A DNA stretch of 64,000 nt from Oscillospiraceae bacterium (lineage in GTDB: Bacteria > Bacillota > Clostridia > Oscillospirales > CAG-272), in the NCBI GenBank assembly GCA_015065285.1, contig SVQP01000001.1, positions 56,985 to 120,984 on the forward strand, read 5' to 3'. Position 1 is the stretch's first letter. Each line of letters begins with the position of its first letter. Both the position numbers and the translations under genes were made by a program. Below are positions 9,452-21,285 of this stretch, in pieces. Under the pieces are notes generated by a model. That model was not told the DNA's origin. It saw nothing but the letters and a program-made list of their open reading frames with translations, and ran no database searches.

Positions 9452-9805
9452 ATGGCAAGAGTTAAGGGCGCTATGATGGCGCGTAAGAGAAGAAATAAAG
9501 TCCTGAAGGCTGCAAAGGGCTACTGGGGTGCTAAGTCCAAGCACTTCAAGATGGCTAAGCAAGCCGTAATGAAGTCCGGTAACTACGCTTTCGCCGGCAG
9601 AAAGATGAAGAAGAGAGATTTCCGTCGTCTGTGGATCACCAGAATTTCCGCAGCTTGCAAGGCAAACGGCATGAACTATTCTTCTTTCATGAACGGTCTG
9701 AAGAAGGCAAACGTTACCCTGAACAGAAAGATGCTGTCTGAGATCGCAATCAGCGATCCCGCTGCATTCACCGCTCTGTGCGAGCAGGCTAAGGCTGCTC
9801 TGTAA
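9452..9805 (+). CDS. rplT: 50S ribosomal protein L20
   Basis: [37 protein letters not shown]... Confidence 0.97.
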   Translation: MARVKGAMMARKRRNKVLKAAKGYWGAKSKHFKMAKQAVMKSGNYAFAGRKMKKRDFRRLWITRISAACKANGMNYSSFMNGLKKANVTLNRKMLSEIAISDPAAFTALCEQAKAAL

Positions 9806-9816
9806 AAATTGCATAT

Positions 9817-9860
9817 TGGGGATGCCCGCGCGTGACGCAGGCATCCCCAGTTGCGTTTTT
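9817..9860 (+). terminator. Intrinsic terminator after rplT
   Basis: tggggatgcc ... ggcatcccca followed by gttgcgtttttt. Confidence 0.65.
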
Positions 9861-9997
9861 TGGTATAGGCATACTCCTTGAAAATCAAGGGGATTTGCCA
9901 TGATAATGGGCTGTGTGCACCTGCGTGCGACAGCCCGTTTTCCCCATCATACCCCTTGTGATGACCGGGGAAAAACACGTTCGGAAAGGAGAGAATT

Positions 9998-10849
9998 ATG
10001 CAGAATTCGAGCGAAATTATCACCTCCAGACAAAACCAATACGTCAGCCTTGCCGCCTCGCTGCTTGACAGAAAGCGCCGTCGGAGCGAAGGGTTGTTCC
10101 GCTTTGACGGGGTCAAGCTGTATTGCGAGGCGATCTTGCGCGGTGTGCGTCCCGAGTTTTTGCTGGTGGATGCTGCGCAGGCAGATGCCGTGGATGCCAA
10201 GGCACGCAGCCTGTACGGCTTTGGATTGGATGCCGCTTCTTGTCGCATCCTGCAGCTTTCGCACGATCTCTTTGGAAAAATTTCGGACGAAAATGCCCCC
10301 GAGGGCATGATATGTGTGGCAAAATATATTGACAAATTTCATAAAATTGCTACAATAAATAGTAGTACCGAGGAATTGAACGCGCTTGCCGATCCTGCCG
10401 CAGGCAAGATCCTTTTGTGCGAATCCTTGCGAGATCCCGGAAACGTGGGCACCGTGATCCGAACCGCATATGCCTTTGGAATTGATTGGCTGGTGCTGAG
10501 CAACGATTGCGCCGACTTGTACAATCCCAAAACGCTGCGCGGTGCAATGGGCACGCTGTTCTCGCAAAAAATTCTGCTTGTGGATGACCTTGCCGCGGCT
10601 GTGCAGCTGCTGCAGAGTAAGGGCAGAAAAATCTATGCCGCAGCGCTTGACGAGCAAGCAAGACAGCTTGGCAGCTTTGCCTTTGGAAAGGGCGACTGTG
10701 CCGTGATTGGCAACGAGGGGCACGGGCTTTCCGAGCAAGTGATCAGGGCTTGTTGTGAGAACGTGTATATTCCCATGGCGGGCGATGCGGAATCCTTGAA
10801 TGCGTCTGTTGCGGCAGCCGTTCTGATGTGGGAGATGTGCCGCAGCTGA
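9998..10849 (+). CDS. TrmH/SpoU family RNA 2'-O-ribose methyltransferase
   Basis: SRDPGNVGTVIRTA-type motif (LRDPGNVGTVIRTAYAFG), IGNEGHGLS, SLNASVAAAVLMWE. Confidence 0.9.
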   Translation: MQNSSEIITSRQNQYVSLAASLLDRKRRRSEGLFRFDGVKLYCEAILRGVRPEFLLVDAAQADAVDAKARSLYGFGLDAASCRILQLSHDLFGKISDENAPEGMICVAKYIDKFHKIATINSSTEELNALADPAAGKILLCESLRDPGNVGTVIRTAYAFGIDWLVLSNDCADLYNPKTLRGAMGTLFSQKILLVDDLAAAVQLLQSKGRKIYAAALDEQARQLGSFAFGKGDCAVIGNEGHGLSEQVIRACCENVYIPMAGDAESLNASVAAAVLMWEMCRS

Positions 10850-10886
10850 GCTTGATTTTGTGATGAAAAGAAAGGAGACAAATTGC

Positions 10887-12194
10887 ATGAACAGAGAAGA
10901 AAAGCTGTTTTCGGTCTGGCTGTCACTTTGCGTGGGCATTGCCAATACCGAATTTGTGTCGCTACTTGAGCAGTTTGGCTCTGCATACGCACTTTTCAGA
11001 GCAGAGGAGAGCGAGATCGAGGCGCTGGACGTAAGCGACGCGCTCAAGGGCAAGCTGTGCAACAAATCTCTGGACGAGGCGTACGGTATACTGGATTTCT
11101 GTCAGAAGCACAACGTAGGCATTCTGTGCTATACCGATCCTGCATACCCGTCGGTGCTGCGTGCGATCAAGGCTCCGCCCTGCGTGCTGTACTATAAGGG
11201 GAAGCTACCCGATTTCGAGCACCGCCTGTTTATTGGCATGGTTGGCACGCGCAGCATGAGTGAATACGGCAAGGAGATGGCGTATAGAATAGCCTATGAG
11301 CTGGCAAGCACGGGTACTGTGATCGTCAGCGGCATGGCACTTGGCGTGGATGCGGCATGTGCCGTGGGCGCACTGGCTGCCAAGGGCTGCACGGTTGCCG
11401 TGCTGGGCTGCGGCATTGACGTGCCTTATCCCCGTGCGCACGACAGACTTATGAACGCCATTGCCGGGCAGGGGCTTGTGCTGACCGAATTCCCGCCCTC
11501 TACACCGCCCAGAGGCTATCATTTTCCGCTGCGTAACCGTATCATCAGTGCACTTTGCGCGGGTACGGTGGTGGTTGAGGCAGGCTTGACCAGCGGTGCG
11601 CTGATTACGGCAAGGGAAGCCATTCTGCAGGGCAAGGATATTTATGCCGTGCCCGGAAACGTAGGCGATCCCAATACCTCGGGTACCAATGCGCTGATTC
11701 GTGACGGTGCTGCCGTTGTGCTCAGCGCACGCGATATTCTGCAAAACTATGCGTTCTTGTACCGCGACAGTGTGGACAGTGCCAGACTGATGCGCGCGCA
11801 GGAGCGTTCCGATCCCGATCCTGCCGTCTTTGCACGGTATGGCGTCGGTCTGCCTGCGGAGACCTCGGCTCCCGTGACTGTCAAACGCGTCAGGGAAGAG
11901 CAGCTTGGGCAGGCGCAACCCGTCAAAAAGCAATCCAAAAAAGAACCGGAAAAAGAGACAGAGCAAAAGCAGGCAACCGTGGAGCAACGTCAGGATGATT
12001 CTGCAAAGGCGCTGGAGTCGTTTTCCGAAAGACAGCGCGAGATGTTCGCGCAAATCCCGCTGGATAAGGCGATCCCGGCTGATTGGCTGGTGAGATGCGG
12101 ATATCCTACGCACGAGGTCATGACCGCACTGACCATGTTTGAGATCAAGGGTCTTGTGCATTCGCTGCCCGGCGGACTTTACACTCGAAAATAA
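10887..12194 (+). CDS. dprA: DNA processing protein DprA
   Basis: MVGTRSMSEYGKEMAYRIAYELA, VSGMALGVDAACAVGAL, FPLRNRIISAL, VEAGLTSGALITAREA; DprA Rossmann core. Confidence 0.93.
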   Translation: MNREEKLFSVWLSLCVGIANTEFVSLLEQFGSAYALFRAEESEIEALDVSDALKGKLCNKSLDEAYGILDFCQKHNVGILCYTDPAYPSVLRAIKAPPCVLYYKGKLPDFEHRLFIGMVGTRSMSEYGKEMAYRIAYELASTGTVIVSGMALGVDAACAVGALAAKGCTVAVLGCGIDVPYPRAHDRLMNAIAGQGLVLTEFPPSTPPRGYHFPLRNRIISALCAGTVVVEAGLTSGALITAREAILQGKDIYAVPGNVGDPNTSGTNALIRDGAAVVLSARDILQNYAFLYRDSVDSARLMRAQERSDPDPAVFARYGVGLPAETSAPVTVKRVREEQLGQAQPVKKQSKKEPEKETEQKQATVEQRQDDSAKALESFSERQREMFAQIPLDKAIPADWLVRCGYPTHEVMTALTMFEIKGLVHSLPGGLYTRK

Positions 12195-12228
12195 TAATAC
12201 CGTTTACGGAAAGGATAATAGATAACGT

Positions 12229-14529
12229 ATGGCAAATCTGGTAATCGTGGAGTCACCCTCCAAAGCAACAACAATCAAGGGATATCTTGGCTCCAACTAT
12301 AAGGTCATTGCATCCAAGGGTCACGTGCGTGACCTGCCTAAGAGCACGCTGGCAGTGGATATTGAGAATGGCTTTGACGCGCATTATATCAACGTGCGCG
12401 GCAAGGGCGACCTGATCAAGGAGATCCGTAAGGAAGCCAAGCATGCAACCAAGGTCTTCCTGGCAACCGACCCTGACCGCGAGGGCGAGGCAATTTCCTG
12501 GCACTTGGCGGCTGTGTTGGGCATCCCGGTGGAAAAGACCCAGCGCGTGACCTTCAATGAAATCACCAAAACCGCAGTCAAGACTGCGATCAAGCAGCCC
12601 AGACAAATCGATATGGACCTGGTGGACTCGCAAAGAGCGCGCCGCATCGTGGACAGAATCGTGGGCTATAAGATCAGCCCTCTGCTCTGGAAAAACGTCA
12701 AGCCCGGTCTTTCCGCAGGTCGCGTACAGAGCGTGGCAACCAAGATGATCGTGGAGAGAGAAAACGAGATCCGCGCATTCGTGCCCGAGGAATACTGGAC
12801 CATTGCAGCACACCTGAATACCGAGGATGGTGCGCACGTGCTGGCACGCTTCTGGGGGGATGGCAACGGCAAGGTCAAGCTGACCTGCCGCGAGCAGGCG
12901 CAGGCTGTTGTGGATGCCGTGCAGGGCAAAAACTTTACGGTTTCTGACGTCAAGCGCGCAACCAGACACAAGGCCCCCGCACCACCCTTTACCACCTCCA
13001 CTATGCAGCAGGAGGCTTCCCGTAAGCTGGGATTCCAGTCTCAGAGAATCATGCGCGTGGCGCAGGAGCTTTACGAGGGTATCAACGTCGGCTCCGAGAA
13101 CGGCGGCGTGCAGGGTCTGATCACCTACATGCGTACCGACTCGTTGCGCGTCTCCGAGGAGGCACAGGGCGCAGCGCTGGTTTATATTGCAGGCAAGTAC
13201 GGTGAGCAGTATTGTCCCGCAACCCCCAGAACCTATAAGGTCAAGGCAGGCGCGCAGGATGCGCACGAAGCCATCAGACCCACCAAGGTGGAGCTGGAGC
13301 CCGCTAAGATCCGCAAGTATCTGACTACCGATCAGTACCGTCTTTACAAGCTGATCTGGGAGAGATTTGTGGCAAGCCAGATGCAGTCCGCAGAGCTGGC
13401 AACGCTGAGCGTGGACTTTGTATCCGAGGGATACATTTTCCGTACCGGCGGTTATACCGTCACCTTCCCCGGTTATATGGTCATGTATGAGGAATCCACC
13501 GATGAAAAGGCGGATGAGAACGACCCCGACCAGATGAGCGATATCCGCCTGCCCGATATGAAAAAGGGTCAGGTATGGAACAGCGATTCGATCGATCCCG
13601 CATGTCACTTCACTGAGCCTCCGGCACGCTATACCGAGGCAACTCTGATCAAGAATCTGGAGGAGAAGGGCATCGGCAGACCCTCGACCTATACCACCAT
13701 CATTACCAACATCTCCAAGAATTACGTTTCCCGTGATGGTAAGTCTCTGTATCCCACCGCATTCGGTGAGGTGACTACCAAGCTCATGGAGGAGAACTTC
13801 AAGTCGATCGTGGATTACCGCTTTACCGCACGCATGGAGAGCGATCTTGACTCGATCGAAAAGGGCAGCGTGCAGATGAACAACGTGCTGGATAAGTTCT
13901 GGAAGGACTTTTCCGGTCAGCTGGAGAGTGCCGAGCAGGCACTGGCAAGCACCAGCTATGAGCTGCCCGTGGAAAAAACCGATATCATTTGCGATAAGTG
14001 CGGTGCGACCATGATCGTCAAGAACGGCCGCTTTGGCAAGTTCGCAGCCTGCCCCAACTATCCCACCTGCAAGAACACCAAGCCTCTCAATACTGTCAAG
14101 AAGGAAAAGGCAGCTGTCGAGGGCGAGCAGACCGAAAAGAAGGTCGTGTTGGCTGATTTCAAGTGTGAAAAGTGCGGTGGCGATATGGTGCTGCGCTCGG
14201 GTCGTTACGGCAGCTTCTACGCTTGCGCAAACTATCCCACCTGCGCATTCACTAAGCCCAGAACCAAGGATATCGGCGTGCCTTGCCCCAAGTGCCAGAG
14301 CAAGGTCGTCATGAAGTACGGTAAGAACAAGACCGTGTTCTACAGCTGCGAAAAGTATCCTACCTGCGATTTCTCCTCCTGGGATATGCCCACGGGACAG
14401 AGCTGCCCCTCTTGCGGCGGCATGCTGTTCCGTAAAAAGGGCAAGGCGCAGATCGTTTGCCACGATAAGGCATGCGGCTACACCAGAGAGGCAACCGAAA
14501 AGGAAATGACCGGTGAGGTTGAAGCATAA
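12229..14529 (+). CDS. topA: DNA topoisomerase I
   Basis: MANLVIVESPSKATTIKGYLG, ATDPDREGEAISWHL, YMRTDS, RPSTYTTII; several C4 zinc-finger motifs at the C-terminus. Confidence 0.97.
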   Translation: MANLVIVESPSKATTIKGYLGSNYKVIASKGHVRDLPKSTLAVDIENGFDAHYINVRGKGDLIKEIRKEAKHATKVFLATDPDREGEAISWHLAAVLGIPVEKTQRVTFNEITKTAVKTAIKQPRQIDMDLVDSQRARRIVDRIVGYKISPLLWKNVKPGLSAGRVQSVATKMIVERENEIRAFVPEEYWTIAAHLNTEDGAHVLARFWGDGNGKVKLTCREQAQAVVDAVQGKNFTVSDVKRATRHKAPAPPFTTSTMQQEASRKLGFQSQRIMRVAQELYEGINVGSENGGVQGLITYMRTDSLRVSEEAQGAALVYIAGKYGEQYCPATPRTYKVKAGAQDAHEAIRPTKVELEPAKIRKYLTTDQYRLYKLIWERFVASQMQSAELATLSVDFVSEGYIFRTGGYTVTFPGYMVMYEESTDEKADENDPDQMSDIRLPDMKKGQVWNSDSIDPACHFTEPPARYTEATLIKNLEEKGIGRPSTYTTIITNISKNYVSRDGKSLYPTAFGEVTTKLMEENFKSIVDYRFTARMESDLDSIEKGSVQMNNVLDKFWKDFSGQLESAEQALASTSYELPVEKTDIICDKCGATMIVKNGRFGKFAACPNYPTCKNTKPLNTVKKEKAAVEGEQTEKKVVLADFKCEKCGGDMVLRSGRYGSFYACANYPTCAFTKPRTKDIGVPCPKCQSKVVMKYGKNKTVFYSCEKYPTCDFSSWDMPTGQSCPSCGGMLFRKKGKAQIVCHDKACGYTREATEKEMTGEVEA

Positions 14530-15860
14530 TGGCTGAATATATTTCGATTCTGGGCGCGGGACTTGCCGGCAGTGAGGCTGCATGGCAGGCAGCGCAGCGC
14601 GGTGTCAAGGTCAGACTTTACGAGATGAAGCCGATCAAGTATACACCCGCACACCACGCCCCCACCTTTGGCGAGCTGGTTTGCTCCAACTCGCTGCGCT
14701 CGGATGCGCCCTCCAATGCCGTGGGGCTGCTCAAAGAGGAGATGCGCGCCATGGGCTCGCTGATCATGCAGGCAGCCGATGCTACGCGCGTGCCCGCAGG
14801 CTCTGCGCTGGCAGTGGACAGAGTGCTGTTTTCCGAGTATATTACAAATCACATCCGCAATCACCCCAATATTGAGGTGATTGAGGCGGAGTGCGAGTGT
14901 CTGCCCGACGACGGCATCACCGTGATCGCCACGGGACCCTTGACCAGTGAGCCAATGGCGAGATTTATCCGCGAGGAGCTGGGTTGCGGTGGCTTGCATT
15001 TCTTTGATGCTGCAGCCCCCATTGTGGATGCCGAGAGCATCAATATGGACGTGGCGTTTTTCGCCTCCCGTTACGATAAGGGAGACGCGGACTATATCAA
15101 TTGCCCCATGACGCGCGAGCAATACGACGCCTTTTATCAGGCGCTGATTACCGCCGAAGAAGCGGCGCTTAAGGAATTTGACCGCGAGCAGCAAAAGGAT
15201 CTGACCGTATTTGAGGGCTGTATGCCGGTTGAGGTCATGGCACGTCGCGGCTACGATACGCTGCGCTATGGACCCTTGAAGCCGGTTGGTCTGATCGACC
15301 CGCGTGTTGGTAAAGAGTCTTATGCGGTGGTGCAGCTGCGTAAGGAGAACAAGGAGGGTACGATGTACAACCTTGTCGGCTTCCAGACGCACCTGACCTT
15401 CCCCGAGCAGCGTCGCGTGTTCCGTATGATCCCCGGACTTGAAAACGCGGAATTTTTGCGTTACGGTGTCATGCACCGCAATACCTACCTCTCCTCTCCC
15501 GGTCTGCTTGGCGCAGATTATGCCATGCTGGAAAGACCGAACGTTTATTTCGCAGGGCAAATGACAGGTGTGGAGGGCTACGTGGAATCCGCGGGCTCGG
15601 GGCTTGTGGCAGGCATCAACGCTGCGCGTCGCGCAAAAGGACTGGACCCGCTGATCCTTCCGCGCACCACCATGATTGGTGCCATGGCGCTGTACGTGCA
15701 AAACGGCAGCGTGGGCGCGTTTACCCCCATGAATGCAAACTTCGGCATCATTCAGATGCCCCAAAAGAAAGTGAAGGGCGGAAAGGCGGCAAGAAACGCG
15801 GTCATCGCGCAAACTGCCATTTCCACCATTCAACAATTACTGCCCGAGATCAACGCGTAA
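14529..15860 (+). CDS. trmFO: Folate/FAD-dependent tRNA-U54 methyltransferase TrmFO
   Basis: ISILGAGLAGSEAAWQAAQRG; start overlaps the topA stop (TAATG). Confidence 0.95.
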   Translation: MAEYISILGAGLAGSEAAWQAAQRGVKVRLYEMKPIKYTPAHHAPTFGELVCSNSLRSDAPSNAVGLLKEEMRAMGSLIMQAADATRVPAGSALAVDRVLFSEYITNHIRNHPNIEVIEAECECLPDDGITVIATGPLTSEPMARFIREELGCGGLHFFDAAAPIVDAESINMDVAFFASRYDKGDADYINCPMTREQYDAFYQALITAEEAALKEFDREQQKDLTVFEGCMPVEVMARRGYDTLRYGPLKPVGLIDPRVGKESYAVVQLRKENKEGTMYNLVGFQTHLTFPEQRRVFRMIPGLENAEFLRYGVMHRNTYLSSPGLLGADYAMLERPNVYFAGQMTGVEGYVESAGSGLVAGINAARRAKGLDPLILPRTTMIGAMALYVQNGSVGAFTPMNANFGIIQMPQKKVKGGKAARNAVIAQTAISTIQQLLPEINA

Positions 15861-15884
15861 ATCAAAGGCAGGGAAAGGACCCTT

Positions 15885-16616
15885 ATGAACCATTCTGTCA
15901 ACAGCTATCCCAAGCCCTACGAGGGGCTTCAGGAAAGGCTGGGATACCGATTTGAAAATCCTTCATATCTTCAAAAGGCTCTGACGCACTCCTCTTATTC
16001 CAATGAGCAAGGGGACAAGCACCACCACCTGCTTTGCAACGAGCGCCTGGAATTTTTGGGCGATTCGGTGCTCTCCTTGGTGGTCAGCCGCTATCTGTAT
16101 ACTGCTTATCCCGACCTTGCGGAGGGTGAGCTGACCAGAATGCGTGCCGAGATCGTGTGTGAGCGCGGACTCTCCGCTTTTGCCGAGCAGATCCATTTGG
16201 GTGATTACATCTACCTTGGCGTGGGTGAGGAAAAGAACCACGGCAGACAGCGCAAGTCTATTCTGGCGGACGCAGTGGAGGCTGTGCTTGCTGCAGTCTA
16301 TCTGGACGCGGGCGAGCGTGGCATGGCTTGCGTGACCGAGATCTTGCTGCCTTTCGTGCAAAAGGAAATTGCCAACGCAGGCGCACAGGGATCGAGCGAC
16401 TATAAAACGCTTTTGCAGCAGTTTGTGCAGCAAACCGAGGGCGATTTTCTGGAATACGTTACGGTTGGCGAGAGCGGACCCGATCACCAAAAGACCTTTA
16501 CGGTGGAGGCAAGACTCAACTCTAACGTCATCGGTCGCGGTACGGGTCAGTCCAAGCGTCGCGCGGAGCAGAATGCTGCGCGTCAGGCTCTGGAGCTGTT
16601 TGGCGTTTCGCCATGA
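15885..16616 (+). CDS. rnc: Ribonuclease III
   Basis: NERLEFLGDSVL signature; C-terminal dsRBD. Confidence 0.96.
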   Translation: MNHSVNSYPKPYEGLQERLGYRFENPSYLQKALTHSSYSNEQGDKHHHLLCNERLEFLGDSVLSLVVSRYLYTAYPDLAEGELTRMRAEIVCERGLSAFAEQIHLGDYIYLGVGEEKNHGRQRKSILADAVEAVLAAVYLDAGERGMACVTEILLPFVQKEIANAGAQGSSDYKTLLQQFVQQTEGDFLEYVTVGESGPDHQKTFTVEARLNSNVIGRGTGQSKRRAEQNAARQALELFGVSP

Positions 16617-17641
16617 GTCGCCATCTCAACGTTCCGATTTTTATCCCGCATCTCGGCTGTCCGCACACCTGCGTGTTCTGCAATCAGCGCTCCATTTCGG
16701 GCAAGCAATCGTTTGACCCCGACACGGTGCGCGAGCAGATTGTTGGTGCGCTGGATACCACCAAGGAGCAGGATACTGCCGAGATTGCCTATTTCGGCGG
16801 CTCGTTTACAGGCATTGACCGCGCCCTGATGATCCGGCTTTTGGGTATTGCGCAAGAATTCGTGCAAAATCCCCCCAAGGGCAAGGCGCACGTGTGCGGT
16901 ATCCGCGTATCCACCAGACCTGATTACATATCCGAGGAGATCATTGAAATTCTATGTGCATTCGGTGTGCGCACGGTTGAGCTTGGATTGCAGAGCATGG
17001 ACGACGGTGTGCTTGCTGCTTCGGAGCGCGGACATGATGCCGCTTGTGGCGAGCGCGCCTGCCGCATGCTGTTGGATGCAGGCTTTACGGTTGTGGGACA
17101 GACTATGATCGGCTTGCCGGGCAGTACGCCCGAAAGCGAGGTACGCACGGCGCAAAAGCTGTGCCATATCGGTGTGCAGGCGGCAAGAATTTATCCGACC
17201 GTGGTGTTTGCCGATACCGCGCTTTGCCGCATGATGCAAAAGGGCACGTATACACCGCTTGATCAGGCGGACGCAGTGGCGCGCAGCGCGCGTGTGCTGG
17301 ACGTGTTTGAGCGGCACGGTGTGCAGGTCATCCGCATAGGACTTTGCGCCTCGGATAACTTGAGTGACCCCGCGTGTGCCGTGGCAGGTGCCAATCATCC
17401 CGCCATGGGTGAGCTTGTGCGATCGGAGTTATATTATCAAAAGCTCAGAGAATTACTGCGCGGAGCAAAATCGCCCGTGCAGACAGTATATATCCCCGCC
17501 CGTGAGCTGTCGGTTGCCATCGGACAGCACAGGCGAAATTTATCGCGACTCCAAGAGGAATTCGGCAGCGCGCTGCGATTGGTCGCACGCAATTGCCAAG
17601 CGCCTCAACTCTATGAAAAGGAGACGGAACATTGTACTTAA
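16613..17641 (+). CDS. Radical SAM protein (Elp3-like/COG1243-type)
   Basis: CPHTCVFCNQ (CxxxCxxC), AYFGGSFTGI; located between rnc and smc. Confidence 0.85.
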   Translation: MSRHLNVPIFIPHLGCPHTCVFCNQRSISGKQSFDPDTVREQIVGALDTTKEQDTAEIAYFGGSFTGIDRALMIRLLGIAQEFVQNPPKGKAHVCGIRVSTRPDYISEEIIEILCAFGVRTVELGLQSMDDGVLAASERGHDAACGERACRMLLDAGFTVVGQTMIGLPGSTPESEVRTAQKLCHIGVQAARIYPTVVFADTALCRMMQKGTYTPLDQADAVARSARVLDVFERHGVQVIRIGLCASDNLSDPACAVAGANHPAMGELVRSELYYQKLRELLRGAKSPVQTVYIPARELSVAIGQHRRNLSRLQEEFGSALRLVARNCQAPQLYEKETEHCT

Positions 17642-20600
17642 AATCGATTGAATTGCAAGGCTTTAAATCCTTCCCGGACAGAACCAAGCTGGTATTTGAT
17701 AACGGCATGGTCAACGAGCAGGCAGGCGTTACCGTCATTGTCGGTCCGAACGGAAGCGGTAAGTCCAACATTGCGGACGCTATGCGTTGGGTACTGGGTG
17801 AAATCTCGTCCAAATCCCTGCGCGGTACCAAGATGGAGGACGTTATCTTCGGCGGCGCGGACAGCCGCCGCCCCATGGGTTATGCCGAGGTGTCGGTCAC
17901 CTTTGATAACACGGGAGATTTTGCTAAGCTGGATTGCCCCTATGATGAGGTTACGGTGACCAGACGTTACTTCAGACAGGGTGAGAGTGAATATTTCATC
18001 AACCGCCGTGCGGTCAGATTGCGCGATATTTACGAGCTGTTTATGAATACCGGTATCGGCAGAGACGGCTACTCCATCATTGGTCAGGGTCGAATTGCCG
18101 AAATGGTTTCCAGAAAGAGCGACGAACGCCGCAGCACCTTTGAGGATGCTTCGGGTATTGCCAAGTACCGCCATAAGAAGAACGAGGCGGAGCGCAAGCT
18201 TGCCAAGGCTGAGGAAAACATGGTGCGTATCAACGACGTGTTCTCTGAGGTATCCGCGCAGGTAGGTCCTTTGGAAAAGGAGGCGGGCAAGGCAAAGCGC
18301 GCCATCGAGCTCATGGACAGCAAAAAGCGTGCGGACGTCAGCCTTTGGCTGTATGATACCGAGCGCTTCCGCAATGAGATTGCAGTGGCAGAGGATGCGC
18401 TCAAGCATTCCTCCTTTGACCTGCAAACCGCAGAGGATTCGCTGCAGGCAATGGAAATGCAGAATAACCGTTTGTTCGAGGCATCTCAGTCCAACAAGAT
18501 GGCATCCGAGCAACTGCTGACCCAGATCCGCGAGCAAACGCAGGAGAATCATACCTTGGATAGCGAATTCCGTGTGACCGAGAGCAATATCGCACACACC
18601 AAGGAGCTGATTGAGGCTGCAAACTCTGCCATGGCGCTTTCTCAAAAGAACATGGAGCAGGAGCAGGAGGCTTGCGGTGAGCACTCCGCGCGCATTCTGG
18701 CGCTTGCCGAGCAGAGTGCAAAGCTGGAGCAGGAGCAGGGCGCTATTACCGAGGAGATCCGTACCACCCGTGCCAAGATCGCAGTGCTGGAGGCAGATAT
18801 TGCTACCGCGCTTTCGGATATTCGTGAGGCAGAGGCTGAGGCAACCGACATTCGCGTGCGTATTTCTGTGTTGGAGAATGCCAAGAACAGCGGCAGCGAC
18901 CGCAACAGTGACATTCTTGCCGATATGGAAACCTACGAGCGCGCTGCAGAAGCACTGCAAAAGCAGAGTGCCGATAAGCAAAAAACGGTTGGAGATTACC
19001 AAAAGGCGATCGACGAGGCAACAGCCGAGATCGATGCTTATAATAAAAAGCTGACCGAGCTCAACAGTGCCTATGGCGAGTTGATCGAGCAGCTCAATAC
19101 AGTCAAGCTGCGCCGTGATTCCGCGCAGCAGAGAATTCAGACCTTCAAGCAGATGGAAGAAAGCTTTGAGGGCTATGCCAACAGCGTGCGCTTTGTCATG
19201 AACCGCTATGCTGAAGGCAAGATCACCGCTCCCGGCGGAGCACCCGTGGGCAAGATCTACGGACCGCTTTCCAAGGTGGTCTCAGTGGATGAAAAGTACG
19301 TCACCGCCATTGAAACCGCACTGGGTGCTAACTTGCAGCATATCGTAGTGGACGATGAAGAGACCGCAAAGGCTGCCATGTATGCTTTGAAAAAGGGTGA
19401 GGCGGGCAGAGCAACCTTCTTCCCCCTGACCTCCATGCGCCCCTCTGCGCCCACCCCCGAAATGCGCGATGCATCCGGCTACCGTGGCTATATCGCGGTT
19501 GCGGACACGCTGCTGGATTGCGACGATAAGTTCAGGGACGTGGTCTCCTCGCTGATCGGCAGAACCGTGATCTTTGATAATATCGACAATGCAACCGCCA
19601 TGGCAAAGGCACTGCGCTACCGCGTGCGCGTGGTCACCCTGGACGGTCAGCAGATCAATATGGGCGGCTCGTTTACGGGCGGCTCGGTGCGTCAGGGCTC
19701 CAGCGTGCTTGGCAGAGCTGCCGAGATCAAGCGACTAAAGGAGACGCGCGACGCATGCGACAAGCAGCTGGCAGGGCTGCAAAAGGACGCAGATACCAAC
19801 AAGCAGCAGATCCAGGATATTACCGACGACAAGGCGTCAAGCGAGGATCGCCGTGAGCTTTTGGGCGTGCTGATGAACACAGAGAACGCACAGCTTGAGC
19901 AGATCAACGCAAAGATCGAAGCCAACAACACGCTGCTTGAAAAAATGCGCGAGGACTACGAGCAGATCATCGCCATGAGCGAGAGATACGAGGAAGACCT
20001 GGCTGTGCTGCAGGCGGACGAGTTGAATGCTGTACGTGTGGTCAAGGAGATCACCGCGGTCAGACAACAGAAGGACGAGCAGAGACTGGATCTGGAGGAT
20101 CACGTGGCGGACCTGAACGACCGCATGACTGCCGTGATCATCAGGATCAGCGAGACTGCAAAGGATAACGAGACCGAGCACACGCTGCTGAGCGTTTGCA
20201 GAAGTCGCGTTGATCTGTATGCCGAGGAGATCCGCGCTTCCCGCGAAAGAATTATTTCGCTGGAGGATATGATCGAGGGCTATACCGTATTCCAGGCAGA
20301 TAACAGACAGAAATTTGAGGCGGGACAGGAAAGATTACAGGAGCTCAATGCAAAGCGTGCAGGCGTGGAAAGCGACAGCATGGACTTTGAGAGAAAGCTC
20401 AATGAGATGAATGCCCGCATGCGCGAGAAGATGAGCCAGAAGGAGGTTATCTTCCGTGAATATACCAAGTGCGAGACAAAGCTGACGCACCTGCGTGAGG
20501 AGCTGGATAAGCTTTCCTCCAAGCTTTGGGATGACTATGAGATGACGCGTGCTGACGCCATCGCGCTCGGTTATCCCGCCATTACACCCGAAAACCGTTG

Positions 20601-21285
20601 CGAAATGGTGGCGCTGCAAACAGATTGCCGCAACAAGCTGCGTGCGATTGGTCACGTGGACCTGGGTGCTGTGGAAAAATATCAGGAAGTCAAAAAGAGA
20701 TACGACGAGATGTACGAGCAGATTGCCGATCTGGAAAAATCCAGAGCCGAGACGCTCAAGATCATTGCCGAGCTGGAGGCTGAGATGAAGGCTGTCTTTG
20801 TAGAGTCCTTCAATCAGATCAACGAAAACTTCGGCAAGGTCTTCGCCGAGCTGTTTGGCGGTGGCTCTGCCGAGCTGTCCTTGTCCGATCCCGAGAACAT
20901 TCTGGAATCCGGTATTGAGATCAAGGCGGCACCTCCCGGAAAGATCATCAAGAATCTGATGCAGCTCTCGGGCGGTGAGCAGGCGTTTATCGGCGTTGCG
21001 CTGTTCTTTGCGATCCTGAAGGTCAACCCCACTCCGTTCTGTATTCTGGACGAGATCGAGGCTGCACTGGACGAGGTCAACGTAGAAAGACTTGCGCAGT
21101 ACATCAAAAGGTACACCGACGGCACGCAGTTCATCATGATCACGCACCGTCGCGGTACCATGGCGGCTGCAACCAGACTGTATGGTGTTACCATGCCCGA
21201 GCACGGTATCTCCAAGGTGCTGACGCTGGACGTCAACGATATTGAGAAACAAAAGGAGAGTAACTGGGATGGCATTTTTGGATAA
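17632..21285 (+). CDS. smc: Chromosome segregation protein SMC (TTG start)
   Basis: [31 protein letters not shown], hinge, [29 protein letters not shown]. Confidence 0.97.
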   Translation: MYLKSIELQGFKSFPDRTKLVFDNGMVNEQAGVTVIVGPNGSGKSNIADAMRWVLGEISSKSLRGTKMEDVIFGGADSRRPMGYAEVSVTFDNTGDFAKLDCPYDEVTVTRRYFRQGESEYFINRRAVRLRDIYELFMNTGIGRDGYSIIGQGRIAEMVSRKSDERRSTFEDASGIAKYRHKKNEAERKLAKAEENMVRINDVFSEVSAQVGPLEKEAGKAKRAIELMDSKKRADVSLWLYDTERFRNEIAVAEDALKHSSFDLQTAEDSLQAMEMQNNRLFEASQSNKMASEQLLTQIREQTQENHTLDSEFRVTESNIAHTKELIEAANSAMALSQKNMEQEQEACGEHSARILALAEQSAKLEQEQGAITEEIRTTRAKIAVLEADIATALSDIREAEAEATDIRVRISVLENAKNSGSDRNSDILADMETYERAAEALQKQSADKQKTVGDYQKAIDEATAEIDAYNKKLTELNSAYGELIEQLNTVKLRRDSAQQRIQTFKQMEESFEGYANSVRFVMNRYAEGKITAPGGAPVGKIYGPLSKVVSVDEKYVTAIETALGANLQHIVVDDEETAKAAMYALKKGEAGRATFFPLTSMRPSAPTPEMRDASGYRGYIAVADTLLDCDDKFRDVVSSLIGRTVIFDNIDNATAMAKALRYRVRVVTLDGQQINMGGSFTGGSVRQGSSVLGRAAEIKRLKETRDACDKQLAGLQKDADTNKQQIQDITDDKASSEDRRELLGVLMNTENAQLEQINAKIEANNTLLEKMREDYEQIIAMSERYEEDLAVLQADELNAVRVVKEITAVRQQKDEQRLDLEDHVADLNDRMTAVIIRISETAKDNETEHTLLSVCRSRVDLYAEEIRASRERIISLEDMIEGYTVFQADNRQKFEAGQERLQELNAKRAGVESDSMDFERKLNEMNARMREKMSQKEVIFREYTKCETKLTHLREELDKLSSKLWDDYEMTRADAIALGYPAITPENRCEMVALQTDCRNKLRAIGHVDLGAVEKYQEVKKRYDEMYEQIADLEKSRAETLKIIAELEAEMKAVFVESFNQINENFGKVFAELFGGGSAELSLSDPENILESGIEIKAAPPGKIIKNLMQLSGGEQAFIGVALFFAILKVNPTPFCILDEIEAALDEVNVERLAQYIKRYTDGTQFIMITHRRGTMAAATRLYGVTMPEHGISKVLTLDVNDIEKQKESNWDGIFG

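Noticed and set aside
12253-14583. 776-aa minus-strand ORF opposite topA
   Set aside because: Fully antisense to a clear topA; composition (Leu/His/Gly/Cys-rich) typical of shadow ORFs.
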